Positions 8,276 to 18,443 of a stretch of DNA of 64,000 nucleotides are shown here, piece by piece. Within the stretch, counting starts at the first letter, position 1. Each line of letters begins with the position of its first letter. The stretch comes from JBBSNV01 sp964458605 (GTDB taxonomy: Bacteria > Pseudomonadota > Alphaproteobacteria > Reyranellales > JAQSWP01), in the NCBI GenBank assembly GCA_964458605.1, contig CAYWLS010000007.1, forward strand, positions 88,410-152,409. The letters run 5' to 3'. A program made the translations under genes and the position numbers. Below the pieces are notes generated by a model that was not told the DNA's origin, ran no database searches, and was given only the letters and a program-made list of their open reading frames with translations.

Positions 8276-9709
8276 TTGACGGATGTGAACGGCAAACGTC
8301 CCTTCGACGAGATGAGCCAGGACGGCAGTACCGCGCGCGACGCCTATCGCGGCCTGTCGGCCTGGATGCGCTACACGCCGTCCGAGATCTTCAAGCGCAA
8401 GCGCGAGGAGGCCGACGCGCTGTTCCGCCGCCTGGGCATCACCTTCGCCGTCTACAGCGAAGGCGGCGACCGCGAGCGCCTCATTCCTTTCGACATCATC
8501 CCGCGCGTGCTGTCGGCGCCGGAGTGGCAGAATCTCGCGCGCGGCCTGACGCAGCGGGTCAAGGCGCTCAACGCCTTCCTGCACGACGTCTATCACGAGC
8601 AGGAGATCCTCAAGGCCGGCAAGGTGCCGTCCGAGCTGGTGCTGAACAACCAGCTGTTCCGCCCCGAAATGATGGGCATCGACATGCCGGGTGGCATCTA
8701 TACGCATATCGCGGGCATCGACGTGGTGCGCACCGGCGAGAACGATTTCTACGTGCTGGAGGACAATCTGCGCACGCCCTCGGGCGTGTCCTACATGCTC
8801 GAAGACCGCGAGATCATGATGCGGCTGTTCCCCGAGCTGTTCGCGCAGAACCGCGTGTCGCCGGTCGGCCACTACCCCGACGAACTGCTCAAGACGCTGC
8901 GCTCGGTGGCGCCGGCCCGCGCCGGGTCGGACCCGACCGTGGTGCTGATGACGCCCGGCTCCTACAACAGCGCCTATTTCGAGCACGTCTTCCTGGCCGA
9001 GCAGATGGGCATCGAGCTGGTCGAGGGCCAGGACCTGGTGGTGCGCGACGACCAGGTGTTCATGCGCACCGCAGCGGGCCTGAAGCGGGTCGACGTGATC
9101 TACCGCCGCATCGACGACGACTTCATCGATCCCGAGGCCTTCAACCCGGATTCGGTGCTGGGCGTGCCCGGCCTGATCCGCGCCTATCGCGCCGGCAACG
9201 TGCAGCTGGCCAACGCCGTCGGCACCGGCATCGCCGACGACAAGGCGATCTACGTCTACGTGCCGGAGATGGTGCGCTTCTATCTGGGCGAGGAACCGAT
9301 CCTCAACAACGTGCCGACCTATGCGCTGCGCAAGCCGGACGATCTGAAATACGTGCTGGAGCACCTGTCCGAACTGGTGGTCAAGGAAGTGCACGGCTCG
9401 GGCGGCTACGGCATGCTGGTCGGGCCGCGCGCCAGCGCCGCCGAGATCGAGACCTACAAGGCGCGCATCGTGGCCGAGCCGTCGGGCTTCATCGCCCAGC
9501 CGACCCTGGCGCTGTCGACCTGTCCCACCTTCGTCGAGGACGGCATCGCGCCGCGCCACGTCGACCTGCGGCCCTTCGTGCTGTCCGGCACCGATGCGGT
9601 GCGGCTGGTGCCGGGCGGGCTGACCCGCGTGGCGTTGCGCCAGGGCTCGCTGGTGGTGAATTCCAGCCAGGGCGGCGGCACCAAGGATACCTGGGTTCTG
9701 GAGGTCTGA
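8276..9709 (+). CDS. Circularly permuted ATP-grasp peptide ligase-like protein (DUF404/407)
   Basis: 477 residues with a TTG start at 8276, chosen because GGGGAG sits 7 bp before it and because the conserved PFDEM motif lies upstream of the first ATG (8312); a GTG at 8285 is the other option. The sequence matches the circularly permuted type 2 ATP-grasp family (FYVLEDNLRTPSGVSYMLE, DVIYRRIDDDFIDPE, VVKEVHGSGGYGM). These enzymes are predicted to ligate amino acids or short peptides with ATP. It is followed 2 bp later by an alpha-E protein, its usual partner. The transglutaminase-like and peptidase genes often found with the pair are absent here. Product unknown. Confidence 0.9.
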   Translation: MTDVNGKRPFDEMSQDGSTARDAYRGLSAWMRYTPSEIFKRKREEADALFRRLGITFAVYSEGGDRERLIPFDIIPRVLSAPEWQNLARGLTQRVKALNAFLHDVYHEQEILKAGKVPSELVLNNQLFRPEMMGIDMPGGIYTHIAGIDVVRTGENDFYVLEDNLRTPSGVSYMLEDREIMMRLFPELFAQNRVSPVGHYPDELLKTLRSVAPARAGSDPTVVLMTPGSYNSAYFEHVFLAEQMGIELVEGQDLVVRDDQVFMRTAAGLKRVDVIYRRIDDDFIDPEAFNPDSVLGVPGLIRAYRAGNVQLANAVGTGIADDKAIYVYVPEMVRFYLGEEPILNNVPTYALRKPDDLKYVLEHLSELVVKEVHGSGGYGMLVGPRASAAEIETYKARIVAEPSGFIAQPTLALSTCPTFVEDGIAPRHVDLRPFVLSGTDAVRLVPGGLTRVALRQGSLVVNSSQGGGTKDTWVLEV

Positions 9710-9711
9710 TC

Positions 9712-10659
9712 GTGCTGGCGCGGGCGGCGGACAATCTCTACTGGATGGCGCGTTACATCGAGCGCGCGGAGAACATGGCGCGCATCCTCGACGTGTCGTA
9801 TCGCATGTCGTTGCTGCCGGTCGGCACCGAGGCGCAGCGCACCCTGTGGGAGCCGGCCCTGATCATCGCCGGCGCCGACAAGCAGTTCGCCGGCAAGGGC
9901 GTGCCGGTCACGGCGCGCAACGTGATGGAGCACCTGGCGCTGGATCGCGACAATCCGTCGAGCATCTACTCCTGCATGGCGGCGGCGCGAGAGAACGCGC
10001 GCTCGATGCGGGTGCAGATCACCTCGGAAATGTGGGAGAGCATGAACGCCACCTGGCTGGAGGTGCGCGACCTGACCTACAACCGCCTCGATGCGATGGG
10101 GCCGCGCACCTTCTTCGACTGGGTCAAGGAGCGCAGCCACCTGTTCCGCGGCGTGACTTACGGCACCATGCAGCGCGACGAGGCGTTCCGCTTCGTGCGC
10201 CTGGGCACCTTCCTGGAGCGCGCCGACTGCACCGCCCGCCTGCTCGACGTGAAGTACCACGTGCTGCTGCCGCGGCCGGAGGATGTCGGCGGCGCGCTGG
10301 ACTACTACCAGTGGGGCGCGCTGCTGCGCTCGGTATCGGCGTTCCGCGCCTATCGCAACCTCTACCGCGACGTGATCAAGCCGATCCGCGTCGCCGAGCT
10401 GCTGATCCTGCGCGGCGACATGCCCCGCTCGATGCTGGCCAGCTTCAACGAGATCGTCGAGATCCTGATTTCCCTGCGCGAATCCTACAGCCGCGACTAC
10501 AAATCCACCCGCCTGGCGCAGCAGATGCACTCGCGGCTGCGTTACGGGCGCATCGAGGAAGTGTTCGTGCAGGGCCTGCACGAATACCTCACCGAGTTCA
10601 TCGACGACATCATCGTGCTCAGCAACAATATCGCCCGCGATTTCATGCTGATCGAGTGA
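9712..10659 (+). CDS. Alpha-E domain protein (DUF403), ATP-grasp partner
   Basis: 315 residues from a GTG at 9712 that follows the previous stop by two bases; GGAGGT at 9700-9705 inside the upstream gene is its ribosome site. The family's N-terminus is clear (LARAADNLYWMARYIERAENMARILDV cut short as NLYWMARYIERAEN). The protein is all alpha-helical with no known catalytic motif of its own; in the family it is nearly always next to, or fused with, the circularly permuted ATP-grasp protein and is thought to act as its partner in making a peptide-like product. The coupling here implies equimolar expression. Function beyond that is unknown. Confidence 0.9.
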   Translation: MLARAADNLYWMARYIERAENMARILDVSYRMSLLPVGTEAQRTLWEPALIIAGADKQFAGKGVPVTARNVMEHLALDRDNPSSIYSCMAAARENARSMRVQITSEMWESMNATWLEVRDLTYNRLDAMGPRTFFDWVKERSHLFRGVTYGTMQRDEAFRFVRLGTFLERADCTARLLDVKYHVLLPRPEDVGGALDYYQWGALLRSVSAFRAYRNLYRDVIKPIRVAELLILRGDMPRSMLASFNEIVEILISLRESYSRDYKSTRLAQQMHSRLRYGRIEEVFVQGLHEYLTEFIDDIIVLSNNIARDFMLIE

Positions 10660-10731
10660 CGGGGCCCGCGGCTTCCAGCCGTTTGCCGGCTGTGGCAGGA
10701 ATCGGAGGCGCAAAGCGGCGAGGGCGGCACC

Positions 10732-11622
10732 ATGACGCGCGAAGTCTGGCTGGAAGTGGCGTTGAACGGCCCGTGGGGGCAGGGCAACCAGCCCCACGCG
10801 CCGGTGGCGGCCGACGATATCGTGGCGCAGGCCATCGCCTGCATCGATGCCGGGGCCGCCATCGTGCATCTGCATGCCTACGACCCCGATACCGGCCGCC
10901 AGCGCGACGCCTACGAACTCTACGCGCCGCTGATCGAGCGCATCCGCGACGCGCGCGACGCCATCGTCTATCCCACCATTCCATTCGCCGGCAGCGCCGA
11001 TGCCGCCCGGCCGATGAGCGCGCAGCAGCGCTACGAGGCGGTCACCGCGCTGGCCGAGACCGAACTGGTGGAATGGATCGTGGTCGATCCCGGCTCGGTC
11101 AACCTGGCGCATTACAAGGCGCTGGCGCCCGGCGGGCGCGGCGGCTTCCTGTACGCCAACCCGGAAGACCATATCCGCCACGGCCTGGCGTTGTGCGAAT
11201 ACAAGAACCTGACCCCCAGCTACGCGATCTACGAGCCCGGCTTCGTGCGACTGGGCGCGGCGCTGCACCGGCTGCACAAGCGTTCGCCGCTGCCGGTCTA
11301 CCGCTTCATGCTGTCGCAGGACATGGCGTTCGGCTTTCCGCCCGAGGAATATGCGCTCGATGCCTATCTCAACCTGCTGGCCGGCGAGGCCACCGGCGCG
11401 GCCTGGATGGTGGCCGGGCTGGGCGTCGAGATCGGCCCGCTGATCGCCATGACGGTGCGCGAGGGTGGCCATGTGCGCGTCGGCCTGGAGGATGCGCCGC
11501 TGGGCTGCCGCCAGGGCAATATCGCGCTGGTGCAGGAAGCGCGCCGCCTGATCGAGGCGGCCGGCGGCAGGCTGGCCAGCCCCGCCGCCATCCGCCAGAG
11601 CCAGGCGAGGCCGCATGCCTGA
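10732..11622 (+). CDS. Beta-keto acid cleavage enzyme family protein (BKACE, DUF849)
   Basis: 296 residues. The BKACE signature is visible: GAAIVHLHAYDPDTGR, with the two His that bind zinc, EWIVVDPGSVN, and GNIALVQEARRLIE near the end. Family members condense a beta-keto acid with acetyl-CoA and split it into acetoacetate plus a CoA ester; 3-keto-5-aminohexanoate cleavage enzyme is the founding case. Residues that set substrate choice cannot be read with confidence. It lies 72 bp after the alpha-E gene and overlaps the macrodomain gene by 8 bp, so at least the latter two are co-translated. Confidence 0.88.
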   Translation: MTREVWLEVALNGPWGQGNQPHAPVAADDIVAQAIACIDAGAAIVHLHAYDPDTGRQRDAYELYAPLIERIRDARDAIVYPTIPFAGSADAARPMSAQQRYEAVTALAETELVEWIVVDPGSVNLAHYKALAPGGRGGFLYANPEDHIRHGLALCEYKNLTPSYAIYEPGFVRLGAALHRLHKRSPLPVYRFMLSQDMAFGFPPEEYALDAYLNLLAGEATGAAWMVAGLGVEIGPLIAMTVREGGHVRVGLEDAPLGCRQGNIALVQEARRLIEAAGGRLASPAAIRQSQARPHA

Positions 11623-12148
11623 CCGTGCCGTCGCGAGCGTCATCGAGATCCTCCAGGGCGACATCACGCGGCTGGCGGTCGATGCCATCGTCAACGCCGC
11701 CAATGAGAGCCTGCTGGGCGGCGGCGGGGTCGATGGCGCGATCCATCGCGCCGCCGGCCCCGAGCTGCGGGCCGAGTGTCGCAGCCTGGGCGGCTGCGAC
11801 ACCGGCGACGCCAAGATCACCCGGGGCTATCGCCTGCCGGCGCGGCATGTGATCCACACGGTGGGGCCGATATGGCGCGGCGGCGACCGCGGCGAGCCCG
11901 AACTGCTCGCCAACTGCTACCGCCGCTCGCTCGGGCTGGCGGCGCGGCACGGGCTGCAATCGATCGCCTTTCCCGGCATCAGCACCGGCGTCTATGGCTA
12001 TCCGGCCGAGCAGGCAGCGCGCATCGCCTTCGGCGAGCTGCGACGCTGGCAGGAGGAGGGGCAGGCGCCGCTGCGGCTGATCAAGGTCGCCTTCAGCGCC
12101 CCGGCGGAGACGCTCTATCGCCAGGTGCTGGCCGAACTGTCCGGTTAG
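11615..12148 (+). CDS. Macrodomain protein, O-acetyl-ADP-ribose deacetylase (YmdB-like)
   Basis: 177 residues, a complete stand-alone macrodomain: VDAIVNAANESLLGGGGVDGAIHRAAG at the start (ADP-ribose loop with the catalytic Asn and Asp region), HVIHTVGPIW, and SIAFPGISTGVYGYP at the distal loop. MacroD/YmdB enzymes hydrolyse O-acetyl-ADP-ribose and remove ADP-ribose from acidic residues. The start overlaps the BKACE gene by 8 bp; the stop overlaps the convergent DUF924 gene by 4 bp. Why a macrodomain is coupled to a BKACE enzyme is unclear. Confidence 0.93.
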   Translation: MPDRAVASVIEILQGDITRLAVDAIVNAANESLLGGGGVDGAIHRAAGPELRAECRSLGGCDTGDAKITRGYRLPARHVIHTVGPIWRGGDRGEPELLANCYRRSLGLAARHGLQSIAFPGISTGVYGYPAEQAARIAFGELRRWQEEGQAPLRLIKVAFSAPAETLYRQVLAELSG

Positions 12149-12714
12149 AAAGAAGAGCCCGGCTGCTTGAGGAATTCGATCTCTTCCGCAGTGCTGGGCC
12201 GGCCCAGCGCCGCATTGCGATGCGGGAAGCGGCCGAAGCGGGCGACGATGTCGCGATGCGCCACGGCGTATCGGGTCACGTTCTCGTCACCCAAGGCGGC
12301 GAACAGCGCCACCGAACGCTCCTGGTCGGCCAGCTTCTCGCTGTGCTCGAACGGCAGGTACAGGAACATGCGCTGGTAACGCGGCAATTGCCGGTCCAAA
12401 CCCTGGGCGACCGCCTGCCTGGCCAGGCGCAAGGCCCGCGCATCGCCGGCAAAGGCCCTGGCCGTGCCGCGGAACAGGTTGCGCGGAAACTGGTCGAGCA
12501 GGATCACCAGCGCCAGCACGCCGTCGGCATTGTCGGCCCAGCGGTCCAGTTCGCCGGCCAAAGCCTGCTCGACCGGGGCGCCGAAGCGATGGGCGATCTG
12601 CGCATCGAAGGCGTCGTCGCGCTTGAACCACTGGTCGCGATAGGCCGGCTGGCCCTGCGCGTCGCGGTCGGCGAACCAGAAATCGAGGACCTGGCCGGCG
12701 CGCGTGTCCTGCAT
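12145..12714 (-). CDS. DUF924 family protein
   Basis: 189 residues from the ATG at 12714. Family hallmarks are VLDFWFADRD at the N-terminus, LALVILLDQFPRNLFRGTARAF in two parts (LILLDQFPRN motif) and FLYLPFEHSEKLADQERS. The fold is a helical TPR-like domain; the biochemical role is not known. It lies 2 bp downstream of the GST gene on the same strand and ends tail to tail with the macrodomain gene. The C-terminal TAEEIEFLKQPGSSF is typical of the family. Confidence 0.9.
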   Translation of the reverse strand: MQDTRAGQVLDFWFADRDAQGQPAYRDQWFKRDDAFDAQIAHRFGAPVEQALAGELDRWADNADGVLALVILLDQFPRNLFRGTARAFAGDARALRLARQAVAQGLDRQLPRYQRMFLYLPFEHSEKLADQERSVALFAALGDENVTRYAVAHRDIVARFGRFPHRNAALGRPSTAEEIEFLKQPGSSF

Positions 12715-12716
12715 CG

Positions 12717-13394
12717 TCAGGCAGCGCCGTCGAATTCGTATTTCGGGTTGCGCCAGGGCTCTTTCAGCGCCGCCGCGGTCCATTCCTTCATCGCCGGGCT
12801 GGACAGCACGCGATCGACATAGCTCGCCGTGTCGTTGTCCAGCCCGACCTCGTAGGTGCGCAGGCGGGTGGCGACCGGGGTGAACATGGCGTCGGCGATG
12901 GTGAAGGCGCCGAACAGATAGCCCTGGTCGAGCTTGCTGCGCTCGCCGAACTGGCGGCGGCATTCGCGCCACATCTCGACGATGCGGCGGATGTCGGCCA
13001 AAGCCTGCACGTTGAGCTCGCGCTGCGGGAAGCGGCCGCGGATGTTCATCGGCGCCTCGCGGCGCAGCTCCATGAAACTCGAATGCATCTCGGCGCTGAC
13101 CGAGCGGGCCTTGGCGCGCGCCGCCACGTCCTGCGGCCACAGCGCGGCAGCCGGGAAGGTCTCAGCCAGGTATTCGCCGATGGCCAGCGAATCCCAGATG
13201 GTAAGTCCCTGGTGCAGCAGTACCGGCACCTTGGCGGAGGGCGAATATTCCAGGATCTGCTGGCGCGTCTCGGGCTGGTCGAGCGGCACCACGATCTCGC
13301 GGAATTTGACGCCGGTGGCTTTCAGCATCAGCCAGGCGCGCAGCGACCAGGAGGAGTAGTTCTTGTTGCCCACCACCAGCGTGATTTCGTCCAT
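12717..13394 (-). CDS. Glutathione S-transferase
   Basis: 225 residues from the ATG at 13394. The N-terminal thioredoxin-like domain starts LVVGNKNYSSWSLRAWL, with the Ser/Tyr region that activates glutathione, and has KVPVLLHQGLTIWDSLAI (cis-Pro and gamma-Glu binding S). A helical C-terminal domain with FTIADAMFTPVATR follows. It belongs to the proteobacterial GST subgroup whose members start with NKNYSSWS. It conjugates glutathione to electrophiles or acts as a peroxidase; the substrate is unknown. Divergent from the aminopeptidase gene, sharing a 68-bp intergenic region. Confidence 0.92.
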   Translation of the reverse strand: MDEITLVVGNKNYSSWSLRAWLMLKATGVKFREIVVPLDQPETRQQILEYSPSAKVPVLLHQGLTIWDSLAIGEYLAETFPAAALWPQDVAARAKARSVSAEMHSSFMELRREAPMNIRGRFPQRELNVQALADIRRIVEMWRECRRQFGERSKLDQGYLFGAFTIADAMFTPVATRLRTYEVGLDNDTASYVDRVLSSPAMKEWTAAALKEPWRNPKYEFDGAA

Positions 13395-13462
13395 CTTTCC
13401 CCCGACCGGCAAACCCGGCAGAATCGAAAAAAGCCGCCGCACCATAGCAAAAGGAGCGTCCC

Positions 13463-14836
13463 TTGCCTCTGCCCTTGATCGGCCGCTCGGCCACCGCCAC
13501 ACCTGTCGTTCTGCTGGCACCTGCCGCCGTCAAGGCCTGGCGCAAGCGCCAACCCGCCACGGTCGAGAAATGGCTGGCCGGCACCGGTTTCGCCGGCAAG
13601 GCCGGCGACGTCGCTGTGCTGCCCGCTGGCAAGGGCGGGGTGGGGCAGGTGGTGGCGGTGCTGGCGGCGCTCGACGATCCGATCGCCCATGCCGCCGTCG
13701 CCGCCAAGGCGCCGGCCGGCGCCTATCGGCTTGCCGACAGGCTGGCGCCGGAGCAGGCCACCGCCGCGGCGATCGGCTGGGCCCAGGCGTCCTATCGCTT
13801 CACCCGCTACAAGAGCAGCAAGGCCAAGCCGGCGGCGCTGGTGTGGCCGGAGGGCGCCGACCGGGCGCTGGTCGGGGCCACGGTCGAGGCAAATTTCCTG
13901 GCGCGCGACCTGATCAACACGCCGGCTTCCGACATGGGCCCGGCCGAGCTGGCCGAGGCGGCGCAGGTGCTGGCCAGGCGCTTCGGCGCCAAGTGCAAGG
14001 TGATCGTGGGCGAGGACCTGCTGAAGCAGAACTGGCCCATGGTGCATGCGGTGGGGCGGGCCTCCGCCCGCGCGCCGCGCCTGATCGACATGACATGGGG
14101 CCCGGCCGACGCGCCCAGGCTCACTTTGGTGGGCAAGGGCGTGTGCTTCGATTCGGGCGGGCTCGATCTGAAGCCGGCTTCGGGCATGCTGCTGATGAAG
14201 AAGGACATGGGCGGCGCGGCGCATGTGCTGGCGCTGGCTTCGATGGTGATGGCGACCAAGCTCAAGGTTCGCTTGCGCGTGCTGGTGCCGGCGGTGGAGA
14301 ACAGCGTGTCGGGCAATGCCTTCCGCCCGCTCGACGTGCTGCAGACCCGAAAAGGGATCACGGTCGAGATCGGCAACACCGACGCCGAGGGCCGGCTGAT
14401 CCTGGGCGACGCGCTGCACGAGGCGGCCGGCGAAAAGCCCGCGCTGCTGATCGATTGCGCCACCCTGACCGGGGCGGCGCGGGTGGCGCTGGGGCCGGAG
14501 CTGCCGGCGGTGTTCGTCAACGACGACAAGCTGGCCGATGCCCTGCTGCGCCACGGCACGGCCCGGCACGATCCGTTCTGGCGCCTGCCGCTGTGGCGCT
14601 CCTATCGCCGCTTCCTCGACAGCAAGGTGGCCGACCTGAACAATGTGGGCGGCGATTTCGGTGGCGCCATCACCGCCGCGCTGTTCCTGGAGGAGTTCGT
14701 GCCGGCCGACGTGCCGTGGATCCACATGGACGTGATGGCCTGGAACGCGGCCGACCGGCCGGGCCATCCGGCCGGCGCGGCGGCGCAGGGCTTGCGCGCG
14801 TTCTACGCGCTGGTTCGGGAGCGGCTGGGAGTCTAG
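13463..14836 (+). CDS. Leucyl aminopeptidase family protein (M17)
   Basis: 457 residues with a TTG start; AAGGAG six bases upstream supports it. The C-terminal catalytic domain holds the M17 metal and active-site motifs GKGVCFDSGGLDLKP, MKKDMGGAAHVL and the diagnostic NTDAEGRL. The N-terminal regulatory domain is shorter than in PepA. A cytoplasmic two-metal exopeptidase that removes N-terminal residues, probably including Leu, and recycles peptides. The stop overlaps the end of the convergent glycosyltransferase gene by four bases. Confidence 0.93.
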   Translation: MPLPLIGRSATATPVVLLAPAAVKAWRKRQPATVEKWLAGTGFAGKAGDVAVLPAGKGGVGQVVAVLAALDDPIAHAAVAAKAPAGAYRLADRLAPEQATAAAIGWAQASYRFTRYKSSKAKPAALVWPEGADRALVGATVEANFLARDLINTPASDMGPAELAEAAQVLARRFGAKCKVIVGEDLLKQNWPMVHAVGRASARAPRLIDMTWGPADAPRLTLVGKGVCFDSGGLDLKPASGMLLMKKDMGGAAHVLALASMVMATKLKVRLRVLVPAVENSVSGNAFRPLDVLQTRKGITVEIGNTDAEGRLILGDALHEAAGEKPALLIDCATLTGAARVALGPELPAVFVNDDKLADALLRHGTARHDPFWRLPLWRSYRRFLDSKVADLNNVGGDFGGAITAALFLEEFVPADVPWIHMDVMAWNAADRPGHPAGAAAQGLRAFYALVRERLGV

Positions 14837-15804
14837 CGCGGCCGCGGCGCAGCGCGTCGCCACGGCGCATCGCACTCGCCGCGCGTGGCGCGCCACACCC
14901 GGATCGCGCGGCGCTGGCCGTCGATCTGCGCAGCGAAGCCGGTCCACATGCCCGGCAGGCCGCGCAGCGACATGACCAGTGCCGCGGCCAGACCCGGCGA
15001 CTTGCGCGAACCGGTCGCCAGCCGCCACAGGATCGAGCGCCAGGCGCGATGCCAGGGGGTGCATTCGAGATAGCACAGGCTCATGTTGTGGTGCATGTCG
15101 CGCTGGGCTTCGTAGACGATGCCGACGCGCTGATCGGGCTCGTGCCGCACGCCGGGATGGTGATGCACCAATATGTCGGGGTCGTAGAGAATCTCCCAGC
15201 CGGCGCGGCGCAGGGCGAAGCAGAACATCATCTCGTTGGCGAATTGGGCGCCCCGGCCCAGCAGACGGGTGTCGAAGCGCAGGCCGCCGATAGCGGCGCG
15301 GCGGAACGACATGTTGACGCCCTTGAGCATCTCGACGCGGCGCGGCGGGCCGATGCCGACCTGGAAATTGCCAACCGTCTGGCCGTACCAGGTGGTGTAG
15401 CCGACCGCGGCGAGGCGTGGCCAGTCAGCCGGCTTGCCGTCGAAGAAACACGCGTCGCGCCCGCCCACCGCGCCCAGCGCCGGATCGGCATAGGCCCGGA
15501 CCAGCCGGTCGAGCCAGTCGGGCTGGGGAACGGCATCGTCGTCGGTCATGGCGACGATATCGCCATCGGCATGGTCGAGGCCGCGATTGAGCGCCGCCAC
15601 CACGCCGGGCTGGTCGACCGTCAGTGTCTGCAGCGCCAGGCCGTCGCGGTCGAGCGCCGCCAGCGCCGCGACGGTCGCCGCATCGTCGGCGCGATGGATC
15701 ACCAGCACCTGGTGGGCCGGCCGGGTCTGGCGGCGCAGCCCCTCGAGGCAGGCCAGCAACTGGTCGGGCCGGCGATAGCTAGGGACGATGACGCTCGCCC
15801 GCAT
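14833..15804 (-). CDS. Family 2 glycosyltransferase
   Basis: 323 residues from the ATG at 15804. The GT-A fold is evident: ASVIVPSYRRPDQLLACLEGL, then DGDIVAMTDDDAVPQPDWL with the DxD-like metal site (DDD), then RGAQFANEMMFCFALRRAGW and a His-rich VHHHPGVRH. The N-terminal half resembles GTs that extend polysaccharides; the acceptor is unknown. It starts 2 bp after the ghrA stop and so belongs to the yejABEF-ghrA transcription unit, which is unusual company for a glycosyltransferase. Confidence 0.88.
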   Translation of the reverse strand: MRASVIVPSYRRPDQLLACLEGLRRQTRPAHQVLVIHRADDAATVAALAALDRDGLALQTLTVDQPGVVAALNRGLDHADGDIVAMTDDDAVPQPDWLDRLVRAYADPALGAVGGRDACFFDGKPADWPRLAAVGYTTWYGQTVGNFQVGIGPPRRVEMLKGVNMSFRRAAIGGLRFDTRLLGRGAQFANEMMFCFALRRAGWEILYDPDILVHHHPGVRHEPDQRVGIVYEAQRDMHHNMSLCYLECTPWHRAWRSILWRLATGSRKSPGLAAALVMSLRGLPGMWTGFAAQIDGQRRAIRVWRATRGECDAPWRRAAPRPR

Positions 15805-15806
15805 GG

Positions 15807-16760
15807 TCAGTAGCCTGCGGCCCGGTCGACCAGGTCGTGCAGGGGTTGTCCGGCGCGCAGGCGGCGGATGTTGTCGGCCAGGCCGGGCGCGGCGGTGCGC
15901 GGGTTGGTCTGGCCCGCGACATGCGGCGTCAGCCGCAGCTTGGGGTGGCGCGAGAACGGATGGTCGGCCGGCAGCGGCTCGGTCTCGAACACGTCGAGCG
16001 TGGCGCCGCCGAGCTGACCGCCATCCAGCGCCGCCAGCAGGTCGGCCTCGATCACATGGCCGCCGCGGGCGATGTTGACCACATGGGCACCCCTGGGCAG
16101 CAGCGCCAGGGTGCGGGCGTTGAGGATGCCACGGGTTTCGGCGGTCAGCGGCAGCAGGCAGATCAGCACGTCGCTCCGGGTCAGGAACGGCGCCAATCCG
16201 CCCTTGCCGTCGAAGCAGGCGACGCCTTCGATGCGGCGCGGCCGGCGCGCCCAGCCGGCGACGGCGAAGCCCAGCGCGCGATGCGCCTCGGCCACCCTGG
16301 CCCCGATCGCGCCCAGCCCCATCACGCCGACCCGCAAATCGCGCGCCTCGCGCAGCGCCAGCCGGTGCCATTGCCGCGCATGCTGCAGGGCGTCGTAGCG
16401 GTCGCTCTGGCGCAGCACGCGCAGCGAGGCCAGCACGGCGTATTCGACCATCTGCTCGATAATCTGCGGATCGTTGATGCGGGCGATGGGCAGGCCGGCC
16501 GGCAAGGCGGCATCCTTCAGCAGGTGATCGACGCCCATGCCCAGCGACACGATCAGCCGCAGATTGGGCAGGCTGGCCAGCAGGCCGGCGGGCGGCGCCC
16601 AGGCCAGCGCCACGTCGATCTCCGCCAGGCGGCCCGGGACCGGCCCGTTATGCCCGTCGTCGCGCCAATCGTCGCACCAGTCGGTCGGTCCCAGATGCTG
16701 CTCGATCGCCTGCCGCCAGGCGCGGCTGTTGTCCCATTCGCTGATGAAGGCGATGGCCAT
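15807..16760 (-). CDS. ghrA: Glyoxylate/hydroxypyruvate reductase A (D-2-hydroxyacid dehydrogenase)
   Basis: 317 residues. NAD(P)-binding GxGxxG region is RVGVMGLGAIGARVAEAHRALGF; the substrate and catalytic parts include NIARGGHVIEADLLAALD, the Asp/Glu region TLDVFETEPLP and the catalytic His of HPKLRLTPHVAGQT (cited as TPHVAG). It follows the GhrA pattern: glyoxylate and hydroxypyruvate are reduced with NADPH. The start lies 3 bp after the yejF stop, so it is read from the yej operon. Confidence 0.9.
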   Translation of the reverse strand: MAIAFISEWDNSRAWRQAIEQHLGPTDWCDDWRDDGHNGPVPGRLAEIDVALAWAPPAGLLASLPNLRLIVSLGMGVDHLLKDAALPAGLPIARINDPQIIEQMVEYAVLASLRVLRQSDRYDALQHARQWHRLALREARDLRVGVMGLGAIGARVAEAHRALGFAVAGWARRPRRIEGVACFDGKGGLAPFLTRSDVLICLLPLTAETRGILNARTLALLPRGAHVVNIARGGHVIEADLLAALDGGQLGGATLDVFETEPLPADHPFSRHPKLRLTPHVAGQTNPRTAAPGLADNIRRLRAGQPLHDLVDRAAGY

Positions 16761-16763
16761 GCG

Positions 16764-18428
<1,665 letters not shown>

Positions 18429-18443
18429 GGTCGGGATCGGCTC

